A DNA stretch of 64,000 nucleotides from Candidatus Izimoplasma sp. HR2 (GTDB lineage Bacteria; Bacillota_I; Bacilli_A; Izemoplasmatales; Izemoplasmataceae), in assembly GCA_000753575.1 (NCBI GenBank), contig JRFF01000026.1:1-64000 (forward strand), written 5' to 3'. The notes beneath the pieces are model-generated. The model was given only the letters and a program-made list of their open reading frames with translations. It ran no database searches and had not been told where the DNA came from. Made by a program: the position numbers and the translations under genes. Shown here piece after piece: positions 51,854 through 62,407 of the stretch. Within the stretch, counting starts at the first letter, position 1, and each line of letters begins with the position of its first letter.

Positions 51854-52798
51854 GTGGAAAGAATATCTACTATAAGAAGAACAAAAGACTGGTTTAAATT
51901 TCAAAAGAAAATGTTCCGTCATGACGATAAAGACGCATATTTATTTACGCTCCCTTATGTTGTATTGTTTATGATATTTGTTATTATACCTATAGTATTA
52001 GCAGTGCTTTTGTCGTTCACATTATTTGATATGGTTTCTTTTCCATCATTTAATGGTGTTTATAATTATGTTTTCCTTTTAACTTCTGATGAAGAATTCA
52101 TGAGATATATTTTGCCAAATACAATAAAGTTTGCATTTATTGTTGGGCCTGGAGGATATGCTTTATCATTTATTATGGCATGGTCTTTATCACAATTGAC
52201 ACGTAAGATTCGAACTGTTTTAGCAATAATATTGTATTCTCCTTCCTTGACTGCCGGTGTAACAATGACTGTTGTTTGGCGAGTTTTCTTTGCAGGTGAT
52301 GAATCAGGATATTTAAATTCGATTTTATTAAATTGGGGAATAATTGTTGAGCCTATTGCTTTTTTACAATCTCCTGATTATTTATTTACAATAATGATTA
52401 TTGTTGCATTATGGTCATCAATGGGAGTTGGTTTCTTAGCTATGTTAGCTGGGATATTAAATGTTCCTCATGAACTTTATGAAGCTGCATACATTGATGG
52501 ATTAAACTCGCGTTTTCAAGAGATTTGGTATATTACTATACCTTCAATGAAGCCTCAAATGCTTTTTGGAGCAGTTATGACAATTGTTGGAACTTTTAGT
52601 GCAGGAGCTTTAGGTGTACAACTTTCAGGTGCTAATCCAACACCAAATTATTCAGGTTCATTAATTCTAAATCATATTGAAGATTATGGTTTCATTAGAT
52701 ACGAAATGGGATATGCAGCTGCTTTGTCTGTTGTATTATTATTAATAATATATTTCTTTAGCCGTATATCATGGAAATTATTTGGAGAGAAGGATTAA
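51854..52798 (+). CDS. ABC sugar transporter permease (MalF-like), pair 1
   Basis: The 314-residue protein has six membrane helices and the EAA loop [20 protein letters not shown] near residue 220, which contacts the ATPase. GTG 51854 is chosen because GGAGGTG lies 6 bases upstream; other starts lie within that SD. It overlaps the binding-protein stop region and ends two bases before its partner permease. Confidence 0.92.
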   Translation: MERISTIRRTKDWFKFQKKMFRHDDKDAYLFTLPYVVLFMIFVIIPIVLAVLLSFTLFDMVSFPSFNGVYNYVFLLTSDEEFMRYILPNTIKFAFIVGPGGYALSFIMAWSLSQLTRKIRTVLAIILYSPSLTAGVTMTVVWRVFFAGDESGYLNSILLNWGIIVEPIAFLQSPDYLFTIMIIVALWSSMGVGFLAMLAGILNVPHELYEAAYIDGLNSRFQEIWYITIPSMKPQMLFGAVMTIVGTFSAGALGVQLSGANPTPNYSGSLILNHIEDYGFIRYEMGYAAALSVVLLLIIYFFSRISWKLFGEKD

Positions 52799-52800
52799 TT

Positions 52801-53676
52801 ATGGCAAAAAAATTTCACGCAATTAAAATTAATCCCAAAAAATTTACTAAAGATCAAATCCCATTTTTATTATTAGTTTTACCTGTAGCGAGTTTTATGA
52901 TGTTACCACTTTTATACATTTTCAACCATGCTTTTAAACCTTTTGATGAATTAATAGAATACCCACCAAAGTTTTTTGTAAGACGTCCAACATTGGATAA
53001 CTTTTTTGACTTGTTTGACGTAGCTTCATCTACAGGAATTCCTGTTACAAGATACTTATTCAATAGTATTTTAATTACAGTTTTAGTTGTTGGCTTATCT
53101 GTATTTTTGGCAACTATTTCAGGTTATGCTTTATCAAAAATGAAATTTCATTTAAATACTTATTTAACTAAAATAAATACTGTTGCTATGATGTTTGTTG
53201 GTACAGCTGTAATTATACCTAGGTATTTAGTAATAGAAAAAATGGGGTTAATCGATAACTTTTTAGTTCATATTGTTCCTATGATCGCGATACCTGTTGG
53301 GTTGTTTTTGGTTAAACAATTTATAGATCAAATACCAGATGACTTAATTGAAGCAGCAAAAATTGACGGTGCTAGTCACTTTACAATTTATAGAAAAATA
53401 ATTGTACCTCTAATTTCCCCTGCGATTGCAACAATCGCAATCTTGTCATTTCAAGGTGTTTGGAATAATGCTGATATTTCAGCAACATTTATTAATTCAG
53501 ATTCTTTAAAAACATTTGCATTTTATATGTCAACACTTTCTAGTGCTTCAAACTCTGTCGCTGGAGCTGGTATTACAGCTGTAGCTTCACTGATTATGTT
53601 TTTACCAAATTTAATTATTTTCATATTTTTACAATCTAAAGTCATGAACACAATGGCTCATTCCGGAATTAAGTAG
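52801..53676 (+). CDS. ABC sugar transporter permease (MalG-like), pair 1
   Basis: The 291-residue protein has six helices and the EAA loop (EAAKIDGASHFTIYRKII, near residue 184) of carbohydrate permeases of the CUT1 type. ATG 52801 follows GAGAAGGA at a suitable distance. It pairs with the gene just before it. Confidence 0.92.
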   Translation: MAKKFHAIKINPKKFTKDQIPFLLLVLPVASFMMLPLLYIFNHAFKPFDELIEYPPKFFVRRPTLDNFFDLFDVASSTGIPVTRYLFNSILITVLVVGLSVFLATISGYALSKMKFHLNTYLTKINTVAMMFVGTAVIIPRYLVIEKMGLIDNFLVHIVPMIAIPVGLFLVKQFIDQIPDDLIEAAKIDGASHFTIYRKIIVPLISPAIATIAILSFQGVWNNADISATFINSDSLKTFAFYMSTLSSASNSVAGAGITAVASLIMFLPNLIIFIFLQSKVMNTMAHSGIK

Positions 53677-53684
53677 GCGATGTT

Positions 53685-55706
53685 ATGAAAAAAAATATAA
53701 TGTCAATATTTATAGTTCTAATAATTTCAATGTTCATAAATATAGTTGTGCCTACAGCCGCAGGATCATATGGTATACCATATGACACATATACATTGAA
53801 TGCAAGTGGTGAGAAAGTACAAACTCAAACTGCTTATGTACCTGTTGGATATATAGGTGAGCAATTAGATTTTGATCAACCTCAAGACATGTTCATATTA
53901 GAAGATGTATTCTATATTGCTGATACAGGTAACAAACGCATTGTAAAAATGAGTATTGCTGGAGAATTAATTGATGAGTATTCTTTTGATGAATTTGTAG
54001 AACCAGTTGGAGTATTCGTAAAAAATGAAACTATATATGTAGCAGATAAAGGTGCAAGTTCAGTTTTCTTAATTAATGAAACAAACAAAGAAATTGAGCA
54101 AGTTATTACAAAACCGACGTCACCAATATATGGACAACAAAACGAATTTACTCCTTTAAAAGTTGTTGTAGATTCAAGTGATTCAATATACGTAATTGGT
54201 GAAGGTTCAACATCAGGGGTTATTCAACTAAACTATGCTGGTGAATTTATTGGATATTTAGGAATAAACAGTGTCGATTTATCAATTCGAAAGATATTAT
54301 ATAATTTTGTAGTAAATGATCCTAATTTATCAAATAATAGACCTGCTTCTCCAACAAACATTGCACTAGGTACTAAGGGTGCAATTTTAACTACGAACAC
54401 AAATGTTTTTGAAACATTTAAACGATTAAATATAACTGGTATTAATACATTAAACGGTTCAACTGTTTATCCAACTGGAGAATTAGCTGATATATGGATG
54501 AGTGTTGATGAATATATATACCTTGTCACAAAAACCGGAGAAGTATATGAGTATGATGCAAATGGAAATATGTTATTTCATTTCAATGCTGCGAGTTATG
54601 GAATTCGTCAATCTTTAGGATTAATTCATCAAGCATCTGGAATAGTGACTGATGAAAGTGGAAACCTCTATATTTTAGATGCAGGTTCATATGGGTTTAT
54701 TCATGTCTTTCAAAAAACATCATTTGTAAATCTAATTCATGATGCAGTAACTTTATTTAATGATGGGAAATACATCGAATCAAAAGAACTTTGGGAAGAA
54801 ATTTTACGACAAAACTCCTCTTTTGCATTAGCACATACCGCTTTAGGATATGCATATGCAAAAGAAGGCAATTTTGAATTTGCTTTATCCGAGTTCTATG
54901 ACGCAAAAGACTATAATGGGTACTCAACTACATTTTGGGAGATTAGAAATATAAAAATCCAAGAGAATTTAGGAACTTGGCTAATTGTATTTATTATAGG
55001 AATTATAATATTTAAGATTTCTAAAAAAAGCATTAAACATTCTGGATTTTACTCAAAATATTCTACTAAGATTACACATTTTAGGAATGAAAAAACTATT
55101 AAAGAAATGTTATATTCACTGAATATATTAAAACATCCTTATGATACATACCTAAGTATTAGAAGAATGAATGTTGCGAGTTATAAATCTGCTTGGATAG
55201 TTTTTATAAGTTTTATTTTTGTTTATTTAATTGATATATATGGTACTGGTTTTTTGTTTAAGAGTACTAATACAAATCAAATTTGGATTCAATTCTTGAT
55301 TGTTGTGAGTACTTTTGGACTTTATGTAATTGTTAATTACTTAGTATCAACATTGAATGACGGTGAAGGGCGATTAAAAGATATTTTTATTGCATCTAGT
55401 TATGCATTATTACCTTTTATAATTTTCACTTTACCATTAACATTGGTTTCTCATGTATTAACATACAATGAAATATTTATTTATGAATTTTATAAAGGTG
55501 TTATATTAACTTGGACTATTTTATTAATATTTATTTCAATTCAAGGAATTCACAGTTATAAATTTATTGAAACAATTAAAAACACTATTACAATAATCTT
55601 TGGAATGTTTATTGTAATGCTATTAGGATTACTAATTTATGCCTTTTTAGGGCAAATAATTACGTTTATTTTATCTATTATAAAAGAGGTGATTTATCGT
55701 GTATAA
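53685..55706 (+). CDS. NHL repeat-TPR-Yip1 membrane protein of the glycan locus
   Basis: The 673-residue protein has an N-terminal signal peptide (about 1-27), then an NHL-type beta-propeller (about 55-335) with repeats such as FYIADTGNKRIVKMS and IYVADKGASSVFLI. A TPR pair follows (about 350-420, LAHTALGYAYAKEGNFEFALSEF), then a membrane helix near 432, and a five-helix Yip1-type domain fills the C-terminus (about 480-673). Its role is unknown; proteins of this shape recur next to CUT1 transporters and DUF5696 genes in Firmicutes. It may organise the surface glycan machinery. It overlaps the next gene by eight bases. Confidence 0.8.
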   Translation: MKKNIMSIFIVLIISMFINIVVPTAAGSYGIPYDTYTLNASGEKVQTQTAYVPVGYIGEQLDFDQPQDMFILEDVFYIADTGNKRIVKMSIAGELIDEYSFDEFVEPVGVFVKNETIYVADKGASSVFLINETNKEIEQVITKPTSPIYGQQNEFTPLKVVVDSSDSIYVIGEGSTSGVIQLNYAGEFIGYLGINSVDLSIRKILYNFVVNDPNLSNNRPASPTNIALGTKGAILTTNTNVFETFKRLNITGINTLNGSTVYPTGELADIWMSVDEYIYLVTKTGEVYEYDANGNMLFHFNAASYGIRQSLGLIHQASGIVTDESGNLYILDAGSYGFIHVFQKTSFVNLIHDAVTLFNDGKYIESKELWEEILRQNSSFALAHTALGYAYAKEGNFEFALSEFYDAKDYNGYSTTFWEIRNIKIQENLGTWLIVFIIGIIIFKISKKSIKHSGFYSKYSTKITHFRNEKTIKEMLYSLNILKHPYDTYLSIRRMNVASYKSAWIVFISFIFVYLIDIYGTGFLFKSTNTNQIWIQFLIVVSTFGLYVIVNYLVSTLNDGEGRLKDIFIASSYALLPFIIFTLPLTLVSHVLTYNEIFIYEFYKGVILTWTILLIFISIQGIHSYKFIETIKNTITIIFGMFIVMLLGLLIYAFLGQIITFILSIIKEVIYRV

Positions 55707-57930
55707 AAATAGAGTAATATTATTAACCGCATTATTTTTGTTATCGATGGGAGTCGTTTCCGTTTTTGCTTTAACAGAGAGTAATGATGAATATACTTTA
55801 AAAGGTTTTTATGATATTTACCCTTATGTTGATTCAAATCGTTATACTCATATGAAATCTGATGAAATAGCTGTTAATACACAAGATGTCAATTTAGAGT
55901 ATAAAGCAATATCAACTGAAATTGGAACAGTTTACATAGATGAAGAATCCTTAGCATTTCAAGTTTATAATAACAATGAATATTTATGGTCATCAACTAT
56001 AGATTATAGTGGAGAAGATATTTCAGAAAGTGTTCTATATTCTATGCGTAGTGCATTAAATATAACTTCTTTTAATACAAACAATGTAAATTATACTATT
56101 GTTAGAGAACATTTATTTACTCCTGGAACAGTTGTTAATATGGATGAAACTGAAAATGGATTTGAAGCTAATATAATTTTTGGTATTTCTAAAATTGAAA
56201 TAACAATGGCTGTTAGTTTTACTATTGAAGGTATTGAAGTTGAAATTCTAGATGAAGATATCATTGAAGAAGGTTCTTATAAATTGAAAAGTATTCAAGT
56301 ATATAAAGATTTTGGTTCTGTAAAAAATGATGATGTTCCTGGATATGTATTTATTCCTGATGGAATTGGAGCGTTGATTGATTATAAAGAAGACGATCTT
56401 GGAGTACCTAATTATCAAAAATCAATATATGGAAACCCACTCGGTTTTAATAAAGAAAGTAATTTGTACAACTTAGTACAAGATGGTAGTAGACTTTACG
56501 CACCAGTATTTGGTTTTGTACATGGTGTTGATCAGCAAGGAGTTTTTGCAAATATTGTTTCTGGAGGAGAATATGGAAATATAAATGTATATTATCCATC
56601 TAAAAATAGAGGATATATGACTGTATTTCCAGAATTCATATATCGTTCTACATATAACCAACCAATTGATCAATTAGGAAATTCAATTACATTACTACAA
56701 GATGATCCTAATACGGTTAATATCTCAATCATGTATACATTTTTAGAGAATGAGAATGCTAATTATGTTGGAATGGCGATAACGTATAGAGATTATTTAT
56801 TATCTTTAGGAGCTAGTTATCAAAATGTTTTAAATAGTGAGAATATTCCTCTTCATTTATCTTTTTTGGCATCAGAAAATAAGGCAGGTATGATATTCAC
56901 AAATCATATTCAATTAACTACTATTGAAGACATAATAAATATTATTGATACATTAAAAATAGAACTATCAGACAATATTATTTTATCTATAAATGGGTTT
57001 ACAGATGATGGAGCATCATGGGAAGGTCCTTTATATAAAAAAATGGACAAGTCTTTTGGATCAAGTGCTGAATTAGGTCAACTAAACGAAATGGTTGAAT
57101 CTTTATATCTCATTTCTAATCATATAATGGTAAATTCAACTAATGGAAGATATAACCGATTTACTGAATTAGCAAAAAAAATTAATGATCAAATATATAT
57201 TTATCAAAATATAACTTCAGAAATGTATCTATTGGAGTATGATGTAGTTTTGGATAATACTTTTGAAAGTTTAGATGAATTAAATCATTTAGATTATGAT
57301 GGACTAGCTTTATCTTATTTGGGTAGTACACTTTATGGAGATTTTTCTAATGATAAATACATTAATGATCAAATTAATATATTTACAGATTTATTAGACG
57401 AACTTGATAAAGAAATAGCATTATATGATAGCAATGCTTACTTTTTCCCATATATTGATTCATATTTTGATTTTCCTCTATACTCATCACAATTTCTAAC
57501 ATTTGATGATACTGTTCCATTCTTTGCAATAGCGTTATCAAACGTGGTAGATTTATATAGCCCATATGCTAATTTCTTTCCACAAGAAAGAGATGTCCTA
57601 CTAAGAATGATTGATTTTCATGTGTACCCGTCATTTGTTTTAACTGAGGAATCTTCAAAAAAATTAAAAGATACAAATTTAGAATCAATATATTCTTCTA
57701 AGTATGATTCTTTAAAACCTGCAGTATATACTTATTATGAATTTGTAAATAATGCTCTTAAATATACAATAGATGCTACTATTATTAATAGAGAAGTAAT
57801 AGAAGAGGGAGTTGTTCGAGTAACTTATTCTAATGATGTATGGATAATAATCAACTACACAGATGTAATCTTAGTATTTGATCAACATACTGTTGAACCA
57901 AAATCCTACTTGGTAGGAGGAACATCATGA
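55699..57930 (+). CDS. DUF5696-like secreted protein
   Basis: The 743-residue protein has a signal peptide (about 1-25) and is otherwise extracytoplasmic with no further clear membrane helix. VFIPDGIGALIDYKED near residue 217 and the long ordered domain after it recall DUF5696 proteins of firmicute glycan loci, whose activity is unproven; a glycosidase-like barrel in the C-terminal half (about 390-660) is possible. GTG 55699 has SD AGAGGTGA. It overlaps both neighbours, so it is translated as part of the transporter operon. Confidence 0.7.
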   Translation: MYKNRVILLTALFLLSMGVVSVFALTESNDEYTLKGFYDIYPYVDSNRYTHMKSDEIAVNTQDVNLEYKAISTEIGTVYIDEESLAFQVYNNNEYLWSSTIDYSGEDISESVLYSMRSALNITSFNTNNVNYTIVREHLFTPGTVVNMDETENGFEANIIFGISKIEITMAVSFTIEGIEVEILDEDIIEEGSYKLKSIQVYKDFGSVKNDDVPGYVFIPDGIGALIDYKEDDLGVPNYQKSIYGNPLGFNKESNLYNLVQDGSRLYAPVFGFVHGVDQQGVFANIVSGGEYGNINVYYPSKNRGYMTVFPEFIYRSTYNQPIDQLGNSITLLQDDPNTVNISIMYTFLENENANYVGMAITYRDYLLSLGASYQNVLNSENIPLHLSFLASENKAGMIFTNHIQLTTIEDIINIIDTLKIELSDNIILSINGFTDDGASWEGPLYKKMDKSFGSSAELGQLNEMVESLYLISNHIMVNSTNGRYNRFTELAKKINDQIYIYQNITSEMYLLEYDVVLDNTFESLDELNHLDYDGLALSYLGSTLYGDFSNDKYINDQINIFTDLLDELDKEIALYDSNAYFFPYIDSYFDFPLYSSQFLTFDDTVPFFAIALSNVVDLYSPYANFFPQERDVLLRMIDFHVYPSFVLTEESSKKLKDTNLESIYSSKYDSLKPAVYTYYEFVNNALKYTIDATIINREVIEEGVVRVTYSNDVWIIINYTDVILVFDQHTVEPKSYLVGGTS

Positions 57931-58820
57931 AGAAGATAAAACTTAGTCGAAACATGAGAGAAAATCTTATAGGATATTCATTCATTTCAATTTGGATTAT
58001 TGGGGTATTAATTTTCATGATTTATCCACTAATAATGTCTATTTATTATTCTTTAAGTGATGTTAGAATACTTGGTACTGGAATTGATGTTCAGTTTCAT
58101 GGGTTTACAAACTTCATAAATTTATTTAAATTAGAAGAAGGATTTGTTTTTATGGAGTTACTTGTAGACTTTTTGAAAGACATTACATTGCAAGCACCTA
58201 TTATTATAGTGTTTTCAGTCCTTATTGCTGTGTTATTAAATCAAAATATTAAAGCTAGAGGGTTCTTTCGTTCAGTGTTCTTTTTACCAGTTATTATTGC
58301 ATCTGGACCTGTAATAAACGAATTAGTTAGTCAAGGAGCTGGGGGAGCAAATGTTTTTGAATCTTATGGATTTATACAAATAATTGAACAATCTTTAAAT
58401 CCTGTTTTTGCAGAACCTATTATAAATTTATTTTCACAGATCATAATTATTTTTTGGTTCTCTGGAGTTCAAATATTGATCTTCTTGGCAGGGCTACAAA
58501 AAGTTGATCGTCAAATATACGAGGCAGCTAAAGTAGATGGAGCTGGAGCTTGGGAAACTTTTTGGAAAATTACTTTACCAACTTTAAAAAGTTTAATTTT
58601 TGTTAATTTTATTTATACAATTGTCTTACTAGCAACTTTTACAGACAATGCTGTAATTCAAAGTATTCGATCTAATATGTTTAACCAAAGACCTGGAACT
58701 GGATATGGGTTTGCTACAGCAATGGCTTGGGTATATTTCTTAGTTATTATGGCCTTAATAGGAATTGTTGCATTAATTTTTCGCCCATCTAAGATTTCAA
58801 AAAAAAAGGGGGCTAAATAA
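57927..58820 (+). CDS. ABC sugar transporter permease (MalF-like), pair 2
   Basis: The 297-residue protein has six helices and the EAA loop EAAKVDGAGAWETFWKIT near residue 201. GGAGGAAC precedes ATG 57927, which overlaps the DUF5696 gene by four bases. Together with the next gene it forms a second CUT1 permease pair in the locus. Confidence 0.92.
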   Translation: MKKIKLSRNMRENLIGYSFISIWIIGVLIFMIYPLIMSIYYSLSDVRILGTGIDVQFHGFTNFINLFKLEEGFVFMELLVDFLKDITLQAPIIIVFSVLIAVLLNQNIKARGFFRSVFFLPVIIASGPVINELVSQGAGGANVFESYGFIQIIEQSLNPVFAEPIINLFSQIIIIFWFSGVQILIFLAGLQKVDRQIYEAAKVDGAGAWETFWKITLPTLKSLIFVNFIYTIVLLATFTDNAVIQSIRSNMFNQRPGTGYGFATAMAWVYFLVIMALIGIVALIFRPSKISKKKGAK

Positions 58821-59731
58821 TGTTTGTTAAGACACTTAAAATGTTTTTTGTTGGAAAAATAGCTAGTCCATCACCGTTTTCTAAAATAATTGTTTATGTA
58901 CTATTAATAAGTATTGGGTTTATTTATTTGTATCCAGTTTTATATATGATTTCTAATAGTATAAAATCACAAGAAGATATTGTAAATCCAATGGTAAATT
59001 GGATTCCAATGAAGTTATACTTTGGTAATTTTAGAAAGGCATTTAGGGTACTAAATTATTTTCCAACCTTATTAGTGAGTTCTTTTGTTACATTAGTTCC
59101 AGCTTTATTACAAACTTTTGTAACTTCAATCATTGGATATGGTTTTGCTAAATATGATTTCAAATTTAAAAAAATACTTTTTGTAATAGTTATAATGACA
59201 TTTATTATACCTATACAAGTATATATGATTCCTAGATATGTTATGTTTTATGAATTTAATTTACTTGAGAGTCCCTTTGCAATAATTTTACCTGCTTTAT
59301 TTGGACAAGGATTAAATTCAGCTATCTTTATTTTAATATTTTATCAATTTTTTAGAATGATACCAAAAAGTATTAATGAAGCAGCAGAAATTGATGGAGC
59401 TGGTCCTTATTATATTTTCTTTAAAATTAATGTGCCATTAGCTGTTCCAGCATTTATTACATCATTTCTTTTCAGCTTAGTTTGGTATTTTAATGAAACG
59501 TATATATCTTCACTGTTTTTAGGAGCAGAATTTTCAAACCTTCAATTTCGTTTAGCTAGTTTTGCATCAGAATTCGAATCACAATATGCATCTGAACAAT
59601 TAGTAATGATAAATGAAGGAATCCGTTTAGCAGCAACATTGTTAACAATGTTGCCAATGTTGATTATATACTTTGCAATACAGCGTTGGTTTGTAGAAGG
59701 CGTTGAAAAAACAGGAGTTACAGGAGAGTGA
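58820..59731 (+). CDS. ABC sugar transporter permease (MalG-like), pair 2
   Basis: The 303-residue protein has six helices, with EAAEIDGAGPYYIFFKIN as EAA loop near residue 189. It overlaps its partner by one base (TAATG) and has a run of G as SD. Two permease pairs with two binding proteins suggest either two importers for chains of different length or two substrates. Confidence 0.92.
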   Translation: MFVKTLKMFFVGKIASPSPFSKIIVYVLLISIGFIYLYPVLYMISNSIKSQEDIVNPMVNWIPMKLYFGNFRKAFRVLNYFPTLLVSSFVTLVPALLQTFVTSIIGYGFAKYDFKFKKILFVIVIMTFIIPIQVYMIPRYVMFYEFNLLESPFAIILPALFGQGLNSAIFILIFYQFFRMIPKSINEAAEIDGAGPYYIFFKINVPLAVPAFITSFLFSLVWYFNETYISSLFLGAEFSNLQFRLASFASEFESQYASEQLVMINEGIRLAATLLTMLPMLIIYFAIQRWFVEGVEKTGVTGE

Positions 59732-59735
59732 TTTT

Positions 59736-61118
59736 ATGAAAAAAATTATTATAACAATAGCCACTGTAGTATCCATATTTATTCTTAGTTCATGTAAAAT
59801 AGAGGAAATTATAGATGAGAATAATCTTCCTGAGGAAAACACGACATTGTATCGCACATCAGTTTTGGAAGATGTTCCAAGTATAGTGCTAGATGAATTA
59901 GAATTAGGATTTGATTTCTTTTGGGATTTAGCAAATACTTATAAAGATTCAGGAGCATATGGTTTAATACCAGATAGGTATAATACTACTAGTGAAACTG
60001 CTGGTTCTGTTGCAAGTATAGCATCAGTGGGTTATGGATTGACTGCGTTACCAATAGGTATTGAAGCAGGATTTATAACTCGTGAAGAAGCAGAAGATCG
60101 TGCTTATTATACTTTATTAACATTTAAAAATGATTTAGAAAGAACACATGGATTCTGGTATCACTTTATTTCTATGGAAGAAGGAGAACGTTCTTTTGGC
60201 TCAGAAGTATCTATAATTGATTCAGCATTATTTATTAATGGTGCTTTAACAGTTGGGCGTTATTTTGGAGGTAGAGTTGAAGAACTTGCTTATCAACTAT
60301 ATGAAACTGTTGAATGGAATTGGTATTTTGATAGTGATGTTAATAAGTTTTATATGGGGTATCAACCAGAAACAGGTTTTGAAGGTTATTGGAATGGGTA
60401 TGCTGAACAATTGATGTTATTTGTTTTAGCTTCAGGTAGTCCTGATTATGGAGTGCATAAAGGTGCTTATCAACTGATGAAATATAATTCAACATTGATG
60501 CATGCAACAGATGATTATGGTGCATTTTATCCTACTTATTCAGGGAGTATTTTTACCCATCAGTACTCACATGCATGGTTTGATTACTCTCTTTACAATG
60601 ATCAAGAAGGATTCAATTGGTTTACAAATAGTGAAAACGCTGTAGATGCTGCTATTGCTTATGCAGTATCAAAAACGACTTTTACAGGATTAAATGAAAA
60701 TTCTTGGGGAATGTCAGCATGTGATGGACCTGGGGATACATATTTTTCTGGTGATGTATATAGAGGAAATTACGGTAGTGGTCCTGCTGGGGGATCAAAT
60801 AGTTTTATTGTTGATGGTACTGTTCCAGCTTATGGTGCAATAGGTTCAATAGTTTTCAGACCAGAAGAGGCAATTAATGCAATGGAAAACTATGCAACAT
60901 ATTCAGGGTTCCTTAACACTTATGGATTTGTTGGGTCATATAACCTAGACAAATTTGATAGCCCTTGGTTCGCAAATGATGTAATAGGAATAGATAAAGG
61001 AATATCAATCCTAATGATTGAAAACTATTTATCTGGGATGATTTGGGATATATATATGGAAGTTCCATATATACAAGAAGCAATAAAGGTACTTGATTTT
61101 GAGTTAATAGACCAATAA
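59736..61118 (+). CDS. Secreted PF10091/GH144-like glycosidase (lipoprotein)
   Basis: The 460-residue protein has a signal peptide with lipobox LSSC (about Cys19) and then the alpha/alpha-barrel of the PF10091 'glucoamylase-like' family. Typical blocks are FFWDLANTYKDSGAYGLIPD near residue 59, WNGYAEQLMLFVLASGSP near 208, WGMSACDGPG near 322, and VPAYGAIGSIVFRPEEA near 360. GH144 members of this family are endo-beta-1,2-glucanases, so cleavage of beta-1,2-glucan outside the cell is the best guess; the family is not fully characterised. ATG 59736 follows GGAGAG. Confidence 0.82.
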   Translation: MKKIIITIATVVSIFILSSCKIEEIIDENNLPEENTTLYRTSVLEDVPSIVLDELELGFDFFWDLANTYKDSGAYGLIPDRYNTTSETAGSVASIASVGYGLTALPIGIEAGFITREEAEDRAYYTLLTFKNDLERTHGFWYHFISMEEGERSFGSEVSIIDSALFINGALTVGRYFGGRVEELAYQLYETVEWNWYFDSDVNKFYMGYQPETGFEGYWNGYAEQLMLFVLASGSPDYGVHKGAYQLMKYNSTLMHATDDYGAFYPTYSGSIFTHQYSHAWFDYSLYNDQEGFNWFTNSENAVDAAIAYAVSKTTFTGLNENSWGMSACDGPGDTYFSGDVYRGNYGSGPAGGSNSFIVDGTVPAYGAIGSIVFRPEEAINAMENYATYSGFLNTYGFVGSYNLDKFDSPWFANDVIGIDKGISILMIENYLSGMIWDIYMEVPYIQEAIKVLDFELIDQ

Positions 61119-61178
61119 ATTAGAAAAATTTAAAAATATATTTGAAATATATGATTTTATTAAGAAAGATGTGATATT

Positions 61179-62405
61179 ATGCATAATAAAATTTTGACTG
61201 AAATTGAAAAAAGAGCTATTGATTTTTTTCAACACCATACGAATTTTAATGAGGATTCTCTTGGCTATGGACTAACACAAGATAACTCAATTGAGAGTAA
61301 ACGTGCATCAATTGCTGCTACAGGATTCATGCTTAGTAGTTTGATTATTGGAGTAGAAAATGGTTATTTAAGTAAATATGATTCTTTATACAAAGCTAGA
61401 AAAACCTTGAAGACACTTTTATTACTAGAAAATCACGAAGGTTTTTTCGCGCATTTTATTGAAATAAAAACTGGTAAGAGATGGAATTTTTGTGAGTTTT
61501 CAACAATTGATACTGCGATATGTTTAGCAGGGGTTTTAAGTGTTGATGTTTACTTTAATGATTCAGAGATTAAAGAGATGGCAGCTATTTTATTTAAAAG
61601 AGTTAATTGGGAATCTTTTGTTGAAATTGATGAAAACATTGCTTACATAAGAATGGCATATAACCCTAGTGCTTTTGGAGATTATGTAGGTAAAATACCT
61701 GGGTTTATTTCTAGATGGGATATGTTTGCAGAACAACTAATTATGTATCCGATGATTGCGGGTTCAATTAAGGATCATGTTTTAGCAAAGAACTTGTATA
61801 AAGGATTTGCAAGAAAGGAGTCGATTTTTTCAAATAGAAGGTTTTATTCTTCTCCTCATAATACTTTATTTGTTTATCATATGCCTTTGTGTTGGTTAGA
61901 CATAAAAGATTATATTGATTCTGAAAATATCAATTGGGAAAGCAACGCGCGTTTAGCTACTATGTGTCATCAACTTAGTTCTGTTCAAGTAGCGAAGATA
62001 TATAAAACTTTTTCAAAGAATACATTTGGAATGAATGCTTCTGATACTATAGAGGGTTATCGAGTATTTGGAGCATTGCCTAATGCAGAAAATACTCTTG
62101 ATACTGATGGAACTATCGCACCTTATTCAATTGTTTGTTCTTTACCATATTTATTTGAGGATGCAATTGAAGGTGTAAATCAAATGAAAAAGATTCCGGG
62201 ATTATTTCAAGAATATGGATTCTTGGATGCATATAACAAGGCTGATAACAATATGTGGATTAGTAATAAATACATTGCTATAGACAAAGGGATGGAACTC
62301 TTGAGTGTTAATCAATTAACGAGTAATATTGTACGCAAATGTTTTATGGAAAATACATTTATAAAAAAAGGTCTTGAAGTATTAGACTGGAAAAAGGAAG
62401 TGTAA
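61179..62405 (+). CDS. Cytoplasmic PF10091/GH144-like glycosidase (paralogue)
   Basis: The 408-residue protein is a diverged relative of the preceding gene product, with the same blocks (AIDFFQHHTNFNEDSLGYGL at the start, RWDMFAEQLIMYPMIAGS near 182, FGMNASDTIEGY near 284, IAPYSIVCSLPYLFEDAI near 312). It has no signal peptide and so should act inside the cell on imported oligosaccharides. AAAGATGTG is a weak SD. It ends two bases before the LacI gene. Confidence 0.82.
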   Translation: MHNKILTEIEKRAIDFFQHHTNFNEDSLGYGLTQDNSIESKRASIAATGFMLSSLIIGVENGYLSKYDSLYKARKTLKTLLLLENHEGFFAHFIEIKTGKRWNFCEFSTIDTAICLAGVLSVDVYFNDSEIKEMAAILFKRVNWESFVEIDENIAYIRMAYNPSAFGDYVGKIPGFISRWDMFAEQLIMYPMIAGSIKDHVLAKNLYKGFARKESIFSNRRFYSSPHNTLFVYHMPLCWLDIKDYIDSENINWESNARLATMCHQLSSVQVAKIYKTFSKNTFGMNASDTIEGYRVFGALPNAENTLDTDGTIAPYSIVCSLPYLFEDAIEGVNQMKKIPGLFQEYGFLDAYNKADNNMWISNKYIAIDKGMELLSVNQLTSNIVRKCFMENTFIKKGLEVLDWKKEV

Positions 62406-62407
62406 AT

